The notes under the pieces: model-generated
Database searches by the model: none
Told to the model about the DNA's origin: nothing
What the model saw: only the letters and a program-made list of their open reading frames with translations
Shown: one piece after another, positions 18,368-28,381 of the stretch
Layout of the letters: each line of letters opens with the position of its first letter
How positions within the stretch are numbered: the stretch's first letter is position 1
Origin: an uncultured Lachnospiraceae bacterium
GTDB lineage: Bacteria > Bacillota_A > Clostridia > Lachnospirales > Lachnospiraceae
Length of the DNA stretch: 64,000 nucleotides
Reading direction: 5' to 3'
Assembly: GCA_947564305.1 (NCBI GenBank)
Contig: CANOBT010000001.1
Span: 1 to 64,000, forward strand
Position numbers and translations under genes: made by a program

Positions 18368-19423
18368 ATGCTGAGACAGAAAACAAAGGAGATTCAGATT
18401 GGAGACGTAGTCATCGGAGGCAGACATCCGGTAGCTATCCAGTCTATGACAAATACAAAGACAGAAGATATAAAAGGAACTATAGAACAAATTCAAAAAT
18501 TAGAGGCATCAGGCTGTGAAATCGTGCGCTGTACCGTTCCTACGCAGGAAGCGGCGGAAGCATTGAAAGAAATCAAAAAAAACATACATATCCCATTGGT
18601 GGCAGACATTCATTTTGATTATCGGATGGCAATTGCGGCCATTGAGAACGGGGCAGATAAGATTCGGATCAACCCGGGAAATATCGGAGCGGATGAGCGT
18701 CTCAGGGCAGTGGTGGATAAAGCGAAAGAATATGAAGTACCAATTCGGGTGGGCGTCAACAGCGGTTCACTGGAAAAATCCCTGTTGGAAAAGTATGGCG
18801 GAGTAACGGCCGAAGGGATTGTAGAGAGCGCACTCGATAAAGTGCGTATGATTGAGGATATGGACTATGACAAACTGGTAGTCAGTATTAAATCTTCAGA
18901 TGTAATGATGTGTGTGAAAGCTCATGAGATGATTGCTGAAAAATGTTCCTATCCGCTGCATGTAGGGATTACGGAAGCAGGCACCATATATTCTGGTAAT
19001 ATCAAATCCTCTATCGGTCTGGGGATTATCTTATATGAAGGGATTGGAAATACAATCCGGGTTTCTCTGACAGGGGATCCGGTCGAAGAAATCCGTTCCG
19101 CAAAACTGATTTTGAAGACTTTGGGACTCCGCAATGGAGGTATTGAAGTCGTTTCCTGTCCTACCTGTGGGCGGACACAGATTGATTTGATTGGACTGGC
19201 AAATCAGGTGGAAGCAATGGTACAGGAATTTCCTCTGGATATCAAAGTAGCAGTCATGGGCTGTGTCGTAAATGGTCCAGGAGAGGCAAAAGAGGCTGAT
19301 ATAGGAATTGCGGGAGGCAAGGGAGAAGGCCTGTTGATTAAAAAGGGTGAGGTTGTAAAAAAGGTGAAAGAAAACGAACTTCTGGAAACGTTACGGCAGG
19401 AATTACAAAACTGGGAAAAATGA
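18368..19423 (+). CDS. ispG: 4-hydroxy-3-methylbut-2-enyl diphosphate synthase
   Basis: A 351-residue 4Fe-4S enzyme of the MEP isoprenoid pathway, converting MEcPP to HMBPP. The N-terminal TIM barrel starts QIGDVVIGGRHPVAIQSMTN; the cluster ligands are in CPTCGRTQIDLI and GCVVNGPGEAKEADIG. Full length for Gram-positive IspG. polC starts 13 bases downstream, and the order ispG-polC is common in Clostridia (where dxr and a metalloprotease often precede; here they do not). Confidence 0.96.
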   Translation: MLRQKTKEIQIGDVVIGGRHPVAIQSMTNTKTEDIKGTIEQIQKLEASGCEIVRCTVPTQEAAEALKEIKKNIHIPLVADIHFDYRMAIAAIENGADKIRINPGNIGADERLRAVVDKAKEYEVPIRVGVNSGSLEKSLLEKYGGVTAEGIVESALDKVRMIEDMDYDKLVVSIKSSDVMMCVKAHEMIAEKCSYPLHVGITEAGTIYSGNIKSSIGLGIILYEGIGNTIRVSLTGDPVEEIRSAKLILKTLGLRNGGIEVVSCPTCGRTQIDLIGLANQVEAMVQEFPLDIKVAVMGCVVNGPGEAKEADIGIAGGKGEGLLIKKGEVVKKVKENELLETLRQELQNWEK

Positions 19424-19436
19424 AGGAGCTGATAGA

Positions 19437-22400
19437 TTGGAACAGATAGGAACTGCAAAATTATTTTTCGATGTGTTTCCCACTTTGAAAGTGGAGGACT
19501 CTGTCCGTATGCTGTTTTTAGATGTGGAAGTAAAGAAGATTACGACCAATTCAGCCAGAGATTTTCTTCATATATACATATTCAGCCGTCATCTCCTCCA
19601 GAAAAAACAAGTCTGGCAGATGGAGCAGAAGATTAAAGAGCAATTGTTCGGCACATCTTCGGTAAGTATCCGAATCGAAGAAACCTATGCCCTGTCTGAG
19701 CAGTATACACCTGCTGCCCTGATGGCAGAGTATCGGGAAAGCATCATCCAGGAACTGAAAAGTTATAGTGTACTTGCCGCCAATATGTTTGAACAGGCGA
19801 AAATCCGGTTTGAAGAGGACAATGTGTGTTGTCTGGAGATGGTAGATTCGATTGTATCGGAAGGCAGAAGAGAACATATTGTTGATCTTTTGGAGGACAT
19901 TTTTAACCGTCGGTGTGGAATTAGGACGGATATCCGTGTCACATACCGTGAGAAAGAAGAAAGTAAAACCAGAGAATATGATGAGCAGCGTATCCAGCGT
20001 GAGATTAATGCAATCTTCCAACGAAATAAAAGTGTACATGGAGAAGAGGACGCAGAATCGTCTCCAAAGAAAAGCTCTGGCAGCCAGGAGCATGTTGTGC
20101 CATGGGAAGAATCCGGAGACAAAAAAACGACGGGATTCTCTGCCGTCAAAAAGGATTCCACAAATGGTACAAAACAGACGGGGGATGGAAATCCAACAGG
20201 AAAAACCTCTGATAAAGCCGGCTCTTCTTTTGGAAAAGGACGGCAGGGCAGGAATAGCTTTCGCAAAGACTCAGGGAAAGATTATGTTCGTCCTCTGAAA
20301 CAAGGGGATTCTCCGAATCTGATTTATGGGAGAGACTTCGAAGACGAACCAATCAGGCTGGACCAGGTTGTCACGGAGATGGGAGAGATTACGCTGCGCG
20401 GCAAGGTCATCAGCTTTGAAACACGTGAAATTAGAAATGAGAGAACAATCATTATATTTGCCGTTACAGATTTCACCGATACGATTACGGTGAAAATGTT
20501 TGCACGGAATGAACAGCTTGCGGAGCTTCTCGGAGATTTGAAGAAAGGAGCGTTTCTGAAAATCAAAGGTGTGACTACGATTGATAAATTCGACGGGGAA
20601 CTGACAATCGGTTCTGTCACCGGAATCAAAAAGACAGGTGACTTTACCGTGTCCAGGGAGGATTTAAGCCCGGTTAAGCGCGTGGAGCTGCACTGCCATA
20701 CAAAGATGAGCGATATGGATGGTGTCTCAGAGGTCAAGGATATTGTCGGCCGTGCACACAAATGGGGACATCCTGCAATCGCAGTGACGGACCATGGAAC
20801 CGCTCAGGCTTTTCCGGATGCCAACCATTATATTGAGCGATTGGACAAGGAGGACCCTTTCAAAGTCATTTACGGCGTGGAAGGTTATGTTGTGGATGAC
20901 TTGACTGAGATTGCCGCGGGGGCAGGGGATGAGAGCCTGGATGACACATACGTTGTGTTCGATTTGGAGACTACAGGCTTTAGTGCCATTAAAGATAAGA
21001 TTATTGAAATCGGCGCGGTCAAGGTTGTGAATGGAGAAATTGTGGATACCTTCAGCACGTTTGTCAACCCTAAGCGTCCCATCCCTTTTGAAATCACAAA
21101 TCTTACCAGTATTACGGATGAGATGGTCATGGGATATCCGGATATTGAGACCATTCTTCCTCAGTTTCTTGAGTTCATCGGCGATGCCGTACTGGTGGCT
21201 CATAATGCTGGGTTTGATGTCGGGTTTATTGAGCAGAACTGCAGATATCAAGATATAGAGCCTCATTTTATTTCGGTGGATACGGTTGCATTGGCCCGTG
21301 TACTGATGCCCACCTTGTCAAAGTATAAGCTGAATGTAGTAGCTAAAGCATTGAATATTTCCCTGGACAATCATCACCGGGCCGTAGATGATGCAGGAGC
21401 CACCGCGAAAATTTTTGTAAAGTTTATTCAGATGTTAAAGGAGCGGAATATCACCACTCTGAAAGGGATCAACCAGTTTGGCAATATGAATCCGGACGCC
21501 ATACGAAAGCTTCCCACCTACCATATCATTATTCTCGTGAAAAATGATATTGGAAGATACAATCTGTATCAGTTAATTTCACAGTCCCATCTCAATTATT
21601 TTGCAAGAAGACCTCGGATACCGAAAAGTCTGCTCAATCAGCACAGAGAGGGGCTCATTATCGGGAGCGCTTGTGAAGCGGGAGAGTTGTTCCAGGCAAT
21701 TTTGAATAAGAAGTCCCAGGAAGTGATTGCGAAGCTGGCAGATTTTTATGATTATTATGAAATTCAGCCATTAGGGAATAATCATTTTATGTTGGAGAGT
21801 GAGAAACTACCGGATATTCAGACGGAGGAAGATTTGAAGAATCTGAACCGACAGATCCTAGAGTTGGGAGAACAGTTTAAAAAACCAGTAGTTGCCACCT
21901 GTGACGTCCATTTTCTGGACCCGGAGGATGAGGTTTACCGCCGCATTATCATGGCAGGAAAAGGATTCAGTGATGCCGATAACCAACCACCATTATATCT
22001 GCGGACCACAGAGGAAATGCTGGCAGAATTCGAATACCTGGGCTCTGCCAAGGCTTACGAGGTGGTGGTGGAGAATTCCAACAAAATTGCAGCTATGGTC
22101 GAAAAGATTGCTCCGGTCAACCCTAACAAATGTCCGCCGGTGATTAAAGATTCGGACCAGAAGCTGCGTGAAATCTGCTATAAAAAAGCCTATGAGATTT
22201 ATGGAGATGATTTGCCCGAACAGGTATCTTCCCGTCTGGAAAAGGAACTGAATTCCATCATATCCAATGGCTATGCGGTCATGTATATCATTGCTCAGAA
22301 ATTGGTGTGGAAGTCCGTTGCCGATGGTTATCTGGTCGGGTCGCGAGGGTCCGTAGGTTCCTCTTTTGTTGCCACGATGGCCGGGATTACGGAAGTAAAC

Positions 22401-24065
22401 CCATTAAGCCCCCATTATTATTGTTCCAATTGCCATTACAGTGATTTTGAATCCGAGGAGGTGAGGGCTTATTCTGGCTGCTGCGGTTATGATATGCCGG
22501 ATAAAATATGCCCGGAATGTGGAGAAAAATTAGTTAAGTCGGGGTATGATATTCCGTTTGAGACTTTCCTGGGATTCAAAGGAGATAAGGAGCCTGATAT
22601 TGACTTGAATTTTTCAGGAGACTATCAGGCCAAAGCTCACAAATATACCGAGGTGCTTTTTGGAGAAGGTTACACCTTCAAAGCAGGTACAATTGGTACG
22701 TTGGCGGATAAGACGGCATATGGATATGTGCGTCGCTATTATGAGGATAAAAATCAGCGGAAACGGAAATGTGAGATTGAGCGGATCAGTCAGGGCTGTA
22801 CCGGAGTCCGGCGGAGTACCGGCCAGCATCCCGGTGGTATTGTTGTACTGCCTCATGGGCATAATATCAATGAATTTACCCCTGTACAGCATCCGGCAAA
22901 TGATACGACAACCGACATTGTGACGACTCATTTTGATTATCACTCCATAGACCACAACCTGTTAAAGCTGGATATTCTGGGGCATGATGATCCGACTATG
23001 ATCAAGATGCTGGAGGAATACATCACATCGGAATCATTGGAAAATGAATACTCGGAGGAACATCCATTTGTAGCGACAAAAATCCCGCTGGATGACCAGG
23101 AGGTTTTGTCCTTATTTCACAATACGCAGGCGTTGGGAATCAAGCCGGAGGACATTGAAGGCTGCCAGTTGGGCTGTCTTGGGATTCCGGAATTTGGAAC
23201 TGATTTTGCCATGAGCATGGTCATTGAGGCAAATCCGCAGTCTCTTTCCGATTTGATTCGTCTGGCAGGTCTGTCTCATGGAACCGATGTGTGGTTGGGA
23301 AATGCGCAGGATTTGATTCGTTCCGGTACGGCGACGATTTCCTCCGCTATCTGTACCCGTGACGATATTATGACATACCTGATTCATCAAGGGGTGGACA
23401 GCGCATTATCCTTTACGATTATGGAAAGTGTCCGAAAGGGGAAAGGGCTGAAACCAGAATGGGAAGATGCGATGAAGGAAAAAGAAGTTCCCCAATGGTA
23501 TATCGACTCCTGTAAGAAAATCAAGTATATGTTCCCGAAAGCCCATGCCGCCGCATATGTGATGATGGCATACCGGATTGCCTACTGCAAGATTAATTAT
23601 CCATTGGCCTATTATGGGGCCTATTACAGTATCCGTGCAGATGCATTTTCCTATGAACTCATGTGTCAGGGAAAGGAAAAGCTGAATTATTATATCAAGG
23701 ATTATAAAAAGCGTTCCGATACCTTGTCCAAAAAAGAGCAGGATACGCTCAAAGATATGCGTCTGGTGCAGGAGATGTATGCCAGAGGACTGGAATTCAT
23801 TCCCATTGATCTGTACCGTGCAAAAGCGAAGCAGTTCCAGATCATTGACGGGAAACTGATGCCCTCCTTCGCAAGTATTGAAGGGATGGGCGAAAAGGCG
23901 GCGGAAGCGGTAGAACTAGCTGCAAAGGACGGAGCATATCTGTCATTGGATGATTTCCGGGAGCGGACAAAAGTCAGCACGACGACGATTGATTTGATGT
24001 CGAATCTGGGACTCTTTGGAGATTTGCCGCAGAGCAATCAGTTGTCTTTGTTTGATTTGGCGTAA
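19437..24065 (+). CDS. polC: DNA polymerase III alpha subunit, PolC type
   Basis: The 1542-residue replicative polymerase of Firmicutes. Domains in order: N-terminal domain, a charged Ser/Lys-rich linker (about residues 200-290) somewhat longer than usual, OB fold (about 320-400), PHP domain starting ELHCHTKMSDMDGVSE and split by a proofreading exonuclease (YVVFDLETTGFSA, about 505), a zinc finger (YYCSNC ... CPECGEKL, near 1000-1030), and the palm with DIDLNFSGDY. It starts with TTG 19437, 7 bases after AAGGAG, consistent with modest expression. Confidence 0.96.
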   Translation: MEQIGTAKLFFDVFPTLKVEDSVRMLFLDVEVKKITTNSARDFLHIYIFSRHLLQKKQVWQMEQKIKEQLFGTSSVSIRIEETYALSEQYTPAALMAEYRESIIQELKSYSVLAANMFEQAKIRFEEDNVCCLEMVDSIVSEGRREHIVDLLEDIFNRRCGIRTDIRVTYREKEESKTREYDEQRIQREINAIFQRNKSVHGEEDAESSPKKSSGSQEHVVPWEESGDKKTTGFSAVKKDSTNGTKQTGDGNPTGKTSDKAGSSFGKGRQGRNSFRKDSGKDYVRPLKQGDSPNLIYGRDFEDEPIRLDQVVTEMGEITLRGKVISFETREIRNERTIIIFAVTDFTDTITVKMFARNEQLAELLGDLKKGAFLKIKGVTTIDKFDGELTIGSVTGIKKTGDFTVSREDLSPVKRVELHCHTKMSDMDGVSEVKDIVGRAHKWGHPAIAVTDHGTAQAFPDANHYIERLDKEDPFKVIYGVEGYVVDDLTEIAAGAGDESLDDTYVVFDLETTGFSAIKDKIIEIGAVKVVNGEIVDTFSTFVNPKRPIPFEITNLTSITDEMVMGYPDIETILPQFLEFIGDAVLVAHNAGFDVGFIEQNCRYQDIEPHFISVDTVALARVLMPTLSKYKLNVVAKALNISLDNHHRAVDDAGATAKIFVKFIQMLKERNITTLKGINQFGNMNPDAIRKLPTYHIIILVKNDIGRYNLYQLISQSHLNYFARRPRIPKSLLNQHREGLIIGSACEAGELFQAILNKKSQEVIAKLADFYDYYEIQPLGNNHFMLESEKLPDIQTEEDLKNLNRQILELGEQFKKPVVATCDVHFLDPEDEVYRRIIMAGKGFSDADNQPPLYLRTTEEMLAEFEYLGSAKAYEVVVENSNKIAAMVEKIAPVNPNKCPPVIKDSDQKLREICYKKAYEIYGDDLPEQVSSRLEKELNSIISNGYAVMYIIAQKLVWKSVADGYLVGSRGSVGSSFVATMAGITEVNPLSPHYYCSNCHYSDFESEEVRAYSGCCGYDMPDKICPECGEKLVKSGYDIPFETFLGFKGDKEPDIDLNFSGDYQAKAHKYTEVLFGEGYTFKAGTIGTLADKTAYGYVRRYYEDKNQRKRKCEIERISQGCTGVRRSTGQHPGGIVVLPHGHNINEFTPVQHPANDTTTDIVTTHFDYHSIDHNLLKLDILGHDDPTMIKMLEEYITSESLENEYSEEHPFVATKIPLDDQEVLSLFHNTQALGIKPEDIEGCQLGCLGIPEFGTDFAMSMVIEANPQSLSDLIRLAGLSHGTDVWLGNAQDLIRSGTATISSAICTRDDIMTYLIHQGVDSALSFTIMESVRKGKGLKPEWEDAMKEKEVPQWYIDSCKKIKYMFPKAHAAAYVMMAYRIAYCKINYPLAYYGAYYSIRADAFSYELMCQGKEKLNYYIKDYKKRSDTLSKKEQDTLKDMRLVQEMYARGLEFIPIDLYRAKAKQFQIIDGKLMPSFASIEGMGEKAAEAVELAAKDGAYLSLDDFRERTKVSTTTIDLMSNLGLFGDLPQSNQLSLFDLA

Positions 24066-24074
24066 AAGTTCTGC

Positions 24075-24131
24075 TTGTAAACAGAAAAGTAAAATGGTAT
24101 ACTTTTTCAGGTATCAGTTACCGGATACCTG
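24075..24131 (+). promoter_or_regulatory. glyA promoter with a 5'-end hairpin
   Basis: TTGTAA (24075-24080) and TATACT (24098-24103) with 17-base spacing form a promoter. CAGGTATC (24108-24115) pairs with GATACCTG (24124-24131) right at the expected transcript start; it may be an operator or a protective mRNA stem. Confidence 0.6.
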
Positions 24132-24173
24132 CGAATATGTCAATTGTTATTTTTAAAATGTGGAGGAAAAATA

Positions 24174-25409
24174 ATGTACGATTTTGAAGAAATCAAGAAA
24201 ACAGATGCAGAAGTTGCGGAAGCGATTCAGGCGGAGATGAACCGGCAGAATTCCCATATTGAGCTGATTGCTTCCGAGAACTGGGTGAGTAAATCGGTGA
24301 TGGCCGCTATGGGCAGCCCCTTGACCAATAAATATGCGGAAGGTTATCCGGGAAAAAGATATTATGGCGGGTGCCAGTGTGTCGATGTGGTGGAAGACCT
24401 GGCCAGAGAACGTGCAAAGAAGCTCTTTGGATGTGAGTATGTGAATGTACAGCCTCATTCCGGCGCCCAGGCCAATATGGCGGCCATGTTTGCTATGTTA
24501 GAGCCAGGAGATAAGATTATGGGAATGAACCTGGACCACGGCGGACATCTGACCCATGGTTCACCGGTAAATCTTTCCGGAAAATATTTTGATGTCACAT
24601 TTTACGGAGTGAATGATGAGGGCGTCATTGATTATGATAAGGTATTGGAAATCGCAAAAGAATGCCAGCCGAAGCTGATTGTGGCAGGAGCCAGTGCCTA
24701 TGCAAGAACGATTGATTTCAAGCGGTTCCGTGAGATTGCAGATGAAGTGGGCGCATACCTGATGGTGGATATTGCGCATATCGCTGGTCTGGTTGCCACA
24801 GGACTGCATCCAAGCCCGATTCCTTATGCTCATGTGACAACGACTACCACCCACAAGACCCTGCGTGGGCCAAGAGGCGGCATGATCATGAGCAGTGAAG
24901 AGATGAATAAAAAGTTTAATTTCAATAAAGCAGTATTCCCAGGCACTCAGGGAGGTCCTTTGATGCATGTAATTGCGGCTAAGGCAGTCTGCTTTGGGGA
25001 GGCATTGCAGCCGGAATATAAGGCTTATATGGAACAGGTGGTAAAAAACGCAAAGGCACTGTGCAAGGCACTGCAGGCACGGGGAATCAAGATTGTATCC
25101 GGCGATACGGATAACCATCTGATGCTGGTAGATCTGACGGAAAAGAATATCAGCGGAAAAGAATTGGAGAAGCGTCTGGATGATGCACACGTAACGGCAA
25201 ATAAGAATACCATTCCAAATGATCCAAGGTCTCCGTTTGTGACGAGCGGTGTAAGATTGGGAACACCAGCAGTAACGACCCGCGGCATGGTCGAGGAGGA
25301 TATGGAGAAGATTGCGGAGATTATCGCTCTTGTAATCGAAAGTGAAGATAATGTAGAGAAAGCAAAAGCTATGGTAGCCGAACTTACGGCAAAATATCCT
25401 TTGTGCTAA
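24174..25409 (+). CDS. glyA: Serine hydroxymethyltransferase
   Basis: A 411-residue PLP enzyme that interconverts serine and glycine while loading one-carbon units on tetrahydrofolate. [14 protein letters not shown] near the start, [12 protein letters not shown], and [14 protein letters not shown] with the PLP lysine. The start is ATG 24174 behind GGAGG; an in-frame upstream start lacks a ribosome site. Confidence 0.97.
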   Translation: MYDFEEIKKTDAEVAEAIQAEMNRQNSHIELIASENWVSKSVMAAMGSPLTNKYAEGYPGKRYYGGCQCVDVVEDLARERAKKLFGCEYVNVQPHSGAQANMAAMFAMLEPGDKIMGMNLDHGGHLTHGSPVNLSGKYFDVTFYGVNDEGVIDYDKVLEIAKECQPKLIVAGASAYARTIDFKRFREIADEVGAYLMVDIAHIAGLVATGLHPSPIPYAHVTTTTTHKTLRGPRGGMIMSSEEMNKKFNFNKAVFPGTQGGPLMHVIAAKAVCFGEALQPEYKAYMEQVVKNAKALCKALQARGIKIVSGDTDNHLMLVDLTEKNISGKELEKRLDDAHVTANKNTIPNDPRSPFVTSGVRLGTPAVTTRGMVEEDMEKIAEIIALVIESEDNVEKAKAMVAELTAKYPLC

Positions 25410-25416
25410 ATCTTAG

Positions 25417-25459
25417 AAAAAAAGTGTTGTCAAGAAAAAATACTTGACAACACTTTTCT
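25417..25459 (+). terminator. glyA terminator
   Basis: AAAAGTGTTGTCAAG (25420-25434) pairs with CTTGACAACACTTTT (25443-25457) and runs into a T-rich tail. Its right arm holds the -35 box of the next promoter. Confidence 0.85.
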
Positions 25460-25473
25460 TTTCATGTAAGATA
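25445..25473 (+). promoter_or_regulatory. ylxM-ffh promoter overlapping the glyA terminator
   Basis: TTGACA (25445-25450), 17-base spacer, TAAGAT (25468-25473). The -35 box lies inside the terminator stem. Confidence 0.7.
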
Positions 25474-25488
25474 GCAAAGGTGATAACA

Positions 25489-25839
25489 GTGGATGATATT
25501 TTAGAACAGGCATTATTATATGATTTTTATGGAGAATTGCTCAATAATCACCAGAAGGAGATTTATGAACAGTTTATTCTGGAAGACCTGTCCCTGAGTG
25601 AGATTGCGGAAAGCGAAGGCATCAGCAGACAGGGGGTACATGACCTGGTAAAGCGGTGTCAGAAGACCCTGGAGGGATATGAAGCCAGACTGCATCTGGT
25701 TGGACGCTTCCTTTCCATTAAGAAGAAGGTTCATGAGATGGAGTCTCTATTGGATTCCTGCGAACCAGTAAAAGAGGATCAGAAGGAATTGTTTAGGCAG
25801 CTTCGGTCGCTCTCAGATTCCATTCTGGAGATTCTGTAG
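25489..25839 (+). CDS. ylxM: YlxM-family helix-turn-helix protein, SRP-associated
   Basis: A 116-residue YlxM/p13 protein, always next to ffh and implicated in the signal recognition particle. The sigma-70 region-4-like helix-turn-helix is LSLSEIAESEGISRQGVHDLVKR (about residues 38-60). GTG 25489 follows AAAGGTG. ffh begins 63 bases downstream. Confidence 0.9.
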   Translation: MDDILEQALLYDFYGELLNNHQKEIYEQFILEDLSLSEIAESEGISRQGVHDLVKRCQKTLEGYEARLHLVGRFLSIKKKVHEMESLLDSCEPVKEDQKELFRQLRSLSDSILEIL

Positions 25840-25902
25840 TGACAGAGTTACCGTATGCGGCTGATCAGGCCGTAACCATAGGGATGACAAAGGAGTTAGA
25901 GG

Positions 25903-27261
25903 ATGGCATTTGACAGTTTAACAGAAAAACTTCAGAATGTGTTTAAGAACCTTCGCAGTAAGGGCCGGCTGACGGAAGAAGATGTCAAGGCTGCTCTGAA
26001 AGAAGTAAAGATGGCGCTTCTTGAGGCGGATGTCAATTTTAAGGTGGTTAAAGGATTTATCAAGGATGTTCAGGAGCGGGCCATTGGACAGGATGTCATG
26101 AACGGTTTGAATCCAGGACAGATGGTCATTAAGATTGTAAATGAAGAGCTCGTATCTTTGATGGGCTCTGAGACAACAGAGATTCAGCTTCAGCCTGGAA
26201 GTGCTACTACGGTTATCATGATGGCTGGCCTGCAGGGTGCAGGTAAGACAACCACTACGGCAAAGCTTGCCGGGAAATTCAAGCAAAAGGGAAAGCGGCC
26301 TCTGCTTGTGGCATGTGATGTATACAGGCCCGCTGCAATCAAGCAGTTACAGATTAATGGTGAGAAGCAGGGTGTGGAAGTTTTTTCTATGGGCGATAAA
26401 GTAAAGCCCGCAGACATTGCAAAAGCTGCATTGGAACATGCAGCAAAGAACAACAAAAATATCGTAATCCTGGATACCGCCGGACGGCTTCATATTGATG
26501 AAGATATGATGGCGGAGCTTCAAGAGATCAAAGATGCGGTGACCGTACATCAGACCATTCTTGTGGTAGATGCGATGACCGGACAGGATGCAGTCAATGT
26601 AGCCGGCAGCTTTAACGAGAAGATTGGGATTGATGGTGTCATTGTCACTAAATTGGACGGTGATACCAGAGGCGGTGCGGCATTGTCAATCAAAGCAGTG
26701 ACCGGGCGTCCGATTTTGTATGTAGGTATGGGAGAAAAGCTTTCAGACCTGGAACAATTCTATCCGGACCGCATGGCATCCCGTATTCTGGGCATGGGCG
26801 ATGTCCTGACGCTGATTGAGAAGGCGGGAGCAGAGCTTGACGAAGAAAAAGCCCGGAAGATGACGGAAAAGATGAAAAAAGCTCAGTTTGATTATGAGGA
26901 CTATCTGGAGAGTATGAGCCAGATGAAGAAAATGGGCGGTTTTTCCGGAATTATGAGTATGATGCCAGGCTTAGGCGGCGCATTTGGCGGCAATAAAAAA
27001 ATGCCGGATTTAGATTCTGAGGAGAATGAAAAAAGAATGGCCAGGATGGAGGCCATGATTCTCTCTATGACACCGGAGGAGAGACAGAATCCGGATTTAT
27101 TGAATCTTCCAAGGAAGCAGAGGATTGCGAAAGGCGCCGGTGTAGAGATTGCAGAGGTCAACCGTATGGTGAAGCAGTTTAACGAAACCCGGAAAATGAT
27201 GAAAAAGCTTCCGGGACTAATGGGCGGTGGTAAGAAAGGAAAGTTTCGGCTTCCTTTTTAA
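25903..27261 (+). CDS. ffh: Signal recognition particle protein Ffh
   Basis: A 452-residue SRP GTPase that binds signal peptides on ribosomes. N domain, then G domain with GLQGAGKTTTTAKLA (about residue 107), DTAGRL, TKLDGDTRGGAAL, and a methionine-rich C-terminal M domain (GGFSGIMSMMPGLGG onward) that holds SRP RNA and the signal sequence. Full length. Confidence 0.98.
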   Translation: MAFDSLTEKLQNVFKNLRSKGRLTEEDVKAALKEVKMALLEADVNFKVVKGFIKDVQERAIGQDVMNGLNPGQMVIKIVNEELVSLMGSETTEIQLQPGSATTVIMMAGLQGAGKTTTTAKLAGKFKQKGKRPLLVACDVYRPAAIKQLQINGEKQGVEVFSMGDKVKPADIAKAALEHAAKNNKNIVILDTAGRLHIDEDMMAELQEIKDAVTVHQTILVVDAMTGQDAVNVAGSFNEKIGIDGVIVTKLDGDTRGGAALSIKAVTGRPILYVGMGEKLSDLEQFYPDRMASRILGMGDVLTLIEKAGAELDEEKARKMTEKMKKAQFDYEDYLESMSQMKKMGGFSGIMSMMPGLGGAFGGNKKMPDLDSEENEKRMARMEAMILSMTPEERQNPDLLNLPRKQRIAKGAGVEIAEVNRMVKQFNETRKMMKKLPGLMGGGKKGKFRLPF

Positions 27262-27308
27262 CACAATATAGGAATATTTAACAAAGAGAAAGAACGAGGT
27301 GTAGAAAA

Positions 27309-27554
27309 ATGGCAGTAAAAATCAGATTAAAGAGAATGGGAAAGAAGAAAGCTCCTTTTTATAGAATCGTTGTAGCTGATTCTAGATCCCCAAGAGACGG
27401 CAAATTCATTGAAGAAATCGGAACTTACGATCCGAACCAGGACCCAAGCGTATTCAAAGTAAATGAAGAAGCCGCTAAGAAATGGTTAAACAATGGTGCA
27501 CAGCCTACAGAGGTGGTTGGGAAAATCTTTAAAATGGCAGGCATTGAAAAATAG
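27309..27554 (+). CDS. rpsP: 30S ribosomal protein S16
   Basis: An 81-residue S16, starting [20 protein letters not shown] and containing [27 protein letters not shown] precedes the start. Part of the ffh-rpsP-khpA-rimM-trmD operon. Confidence 0.98.
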   Translation: MAVKIRLKRMGKKKAPFYRIVVADSRSPRDGKFIEEIGTYDPNQDPSVFKVNEEAAKKWLNNGAQPTEVVGKIFKMAGIEK

Positions 27555-27578
27555 GCTGTTTTGCGGAGGTGCACGTAG

Positions 27579-27809
27579 ATGAAAGAGTTAGTAGAGGTAA
27601 TCGTAAAAGCATTAGTAGATAATCCGGACGGCGTTACCCTCACGGAGAAGCAAGATGGAAGGACAACGGTCCTCGAAGTACGTGTTGCAGACGGTGATAT
27701 GGGAAAGGTAATCGGTAAGCAGGGACGTATTGCCAAGGCAATCCGTTCTGTAGTAAAGGCAGCCGCTGCCAAAGAGGATAAAAGAGTCGTTGTGGACATT
27801 GTTCAATAG
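27579..27809 (+). CDS. khpA: RNA-binding KH-domain protein KhpA
   Basis: A 76-residue single KH domain protein (YlqC). The GKVIGKQGRIAKAIR loop (about residues 46-60) is the RNA-binding GxxG motif (GKQG). In other Firmicutes KhpA pairs with KhpB/Jag. GGAGGTG precedes ATG. Confidence 0.95.
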   Translation: MKELVEVIVKALVDNPDGVTLTEKQDGRTTVLEVRVADGDMGKVIGKQGRIAKAIRSVVKAAAAKEDKRVVVDIVQ

Positions 27810-27836
27810 CTTGAGTAAAAAAGAGGATGAGAAGAG

Positions 27837-27857
27837 AAGGGGCATTTTTGCCCCTTT
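27837..27857 (+). terminator. Short hairpin terminator/attenuator between khpA and rimM
   Basis: AAGGGGC (27837-27843) pairs with GCCCCTT (27850-27856), loop ATTTTT, then TTA. It may dampen read-through into rimM-trmD. Confidence 0.6.
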
Positions 27858-27874
27858 TATCAATATAGGAGAGT

Positions 27875-28381
27875 ATGATGGAACAGTTTTTTCAGGTAGG
27901 AGTTATTTCTTCTACACATGGCCTCCAAGGCGAGGTCAAAGTGTTTCCGACAACAGATGATGCCGGAAGATTCCTAGAATTAAAGCAGGTTTTACTGAAT
28001 ACGGAAAAAGAGCAGATTCCTTTGGAGGTACAAAGAGTAAAGTTTTTTAAGAAGTTTGTAATTGTTAAATTCAAAGGAATCGATCACATAAATGATATTG
28101 AGAAATACAAGGGGGCAAAACTTCTGGTCAGCCGTGAAGATGCAGTAGACTTAGAGAAGGATGAATACTATATTGCGGATTTGCTGGGAATGGAAGTTTT
28201 AACAGATGATGGAAAACGTGGTCTCTTAAAGGATGTCATTGAGACCGGGGCAAATGAAGTGTATGTTGTGGAATTTGAAACCTTAGGGGAAGTTCTCATT
28301 CCGGCAATTCATGAATGTATTTTAGATGTGGATGTGAAAACCGGAAGGATGAAGGTACATTTGCTGGAAGGGCTGATATGA
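27875..28381 (+). CDS. rimM: Ribosome maturation factor RimM
   Basis: A 168-residue 16S rRNA processing factor that binds S19. N-terminal RimM barrel (VGVISSTHGLQGEVKVFP) and C-terminal PRC barrel (YIADLLGMEVLTDDG...IPAI). Its stop overlaps the trmD start (ATGA). Confidence 0.96.
   Translation: MMEQFFQVGVISSTHGLQGEVKVFPTTDDAGRFLELKQVLLNTEKEQIPLEVQRVKFFKKFVIVKFKGIDHINDIEKYKGAKLLVSREDAVDLEKDEYYIADLLGMEVLTDDGKRGLLKDVIETGANEVYVVEFETLGEVLIPAIHECILDVDVKTGRMKVHLLEGLI

Noticed and set aside
19551..20266. Minus-strand open frames over the polC N-terminal region
   Set aside because: They lie opposite the verified polC frame, with low-complexity Ser/Phe-rich translations.
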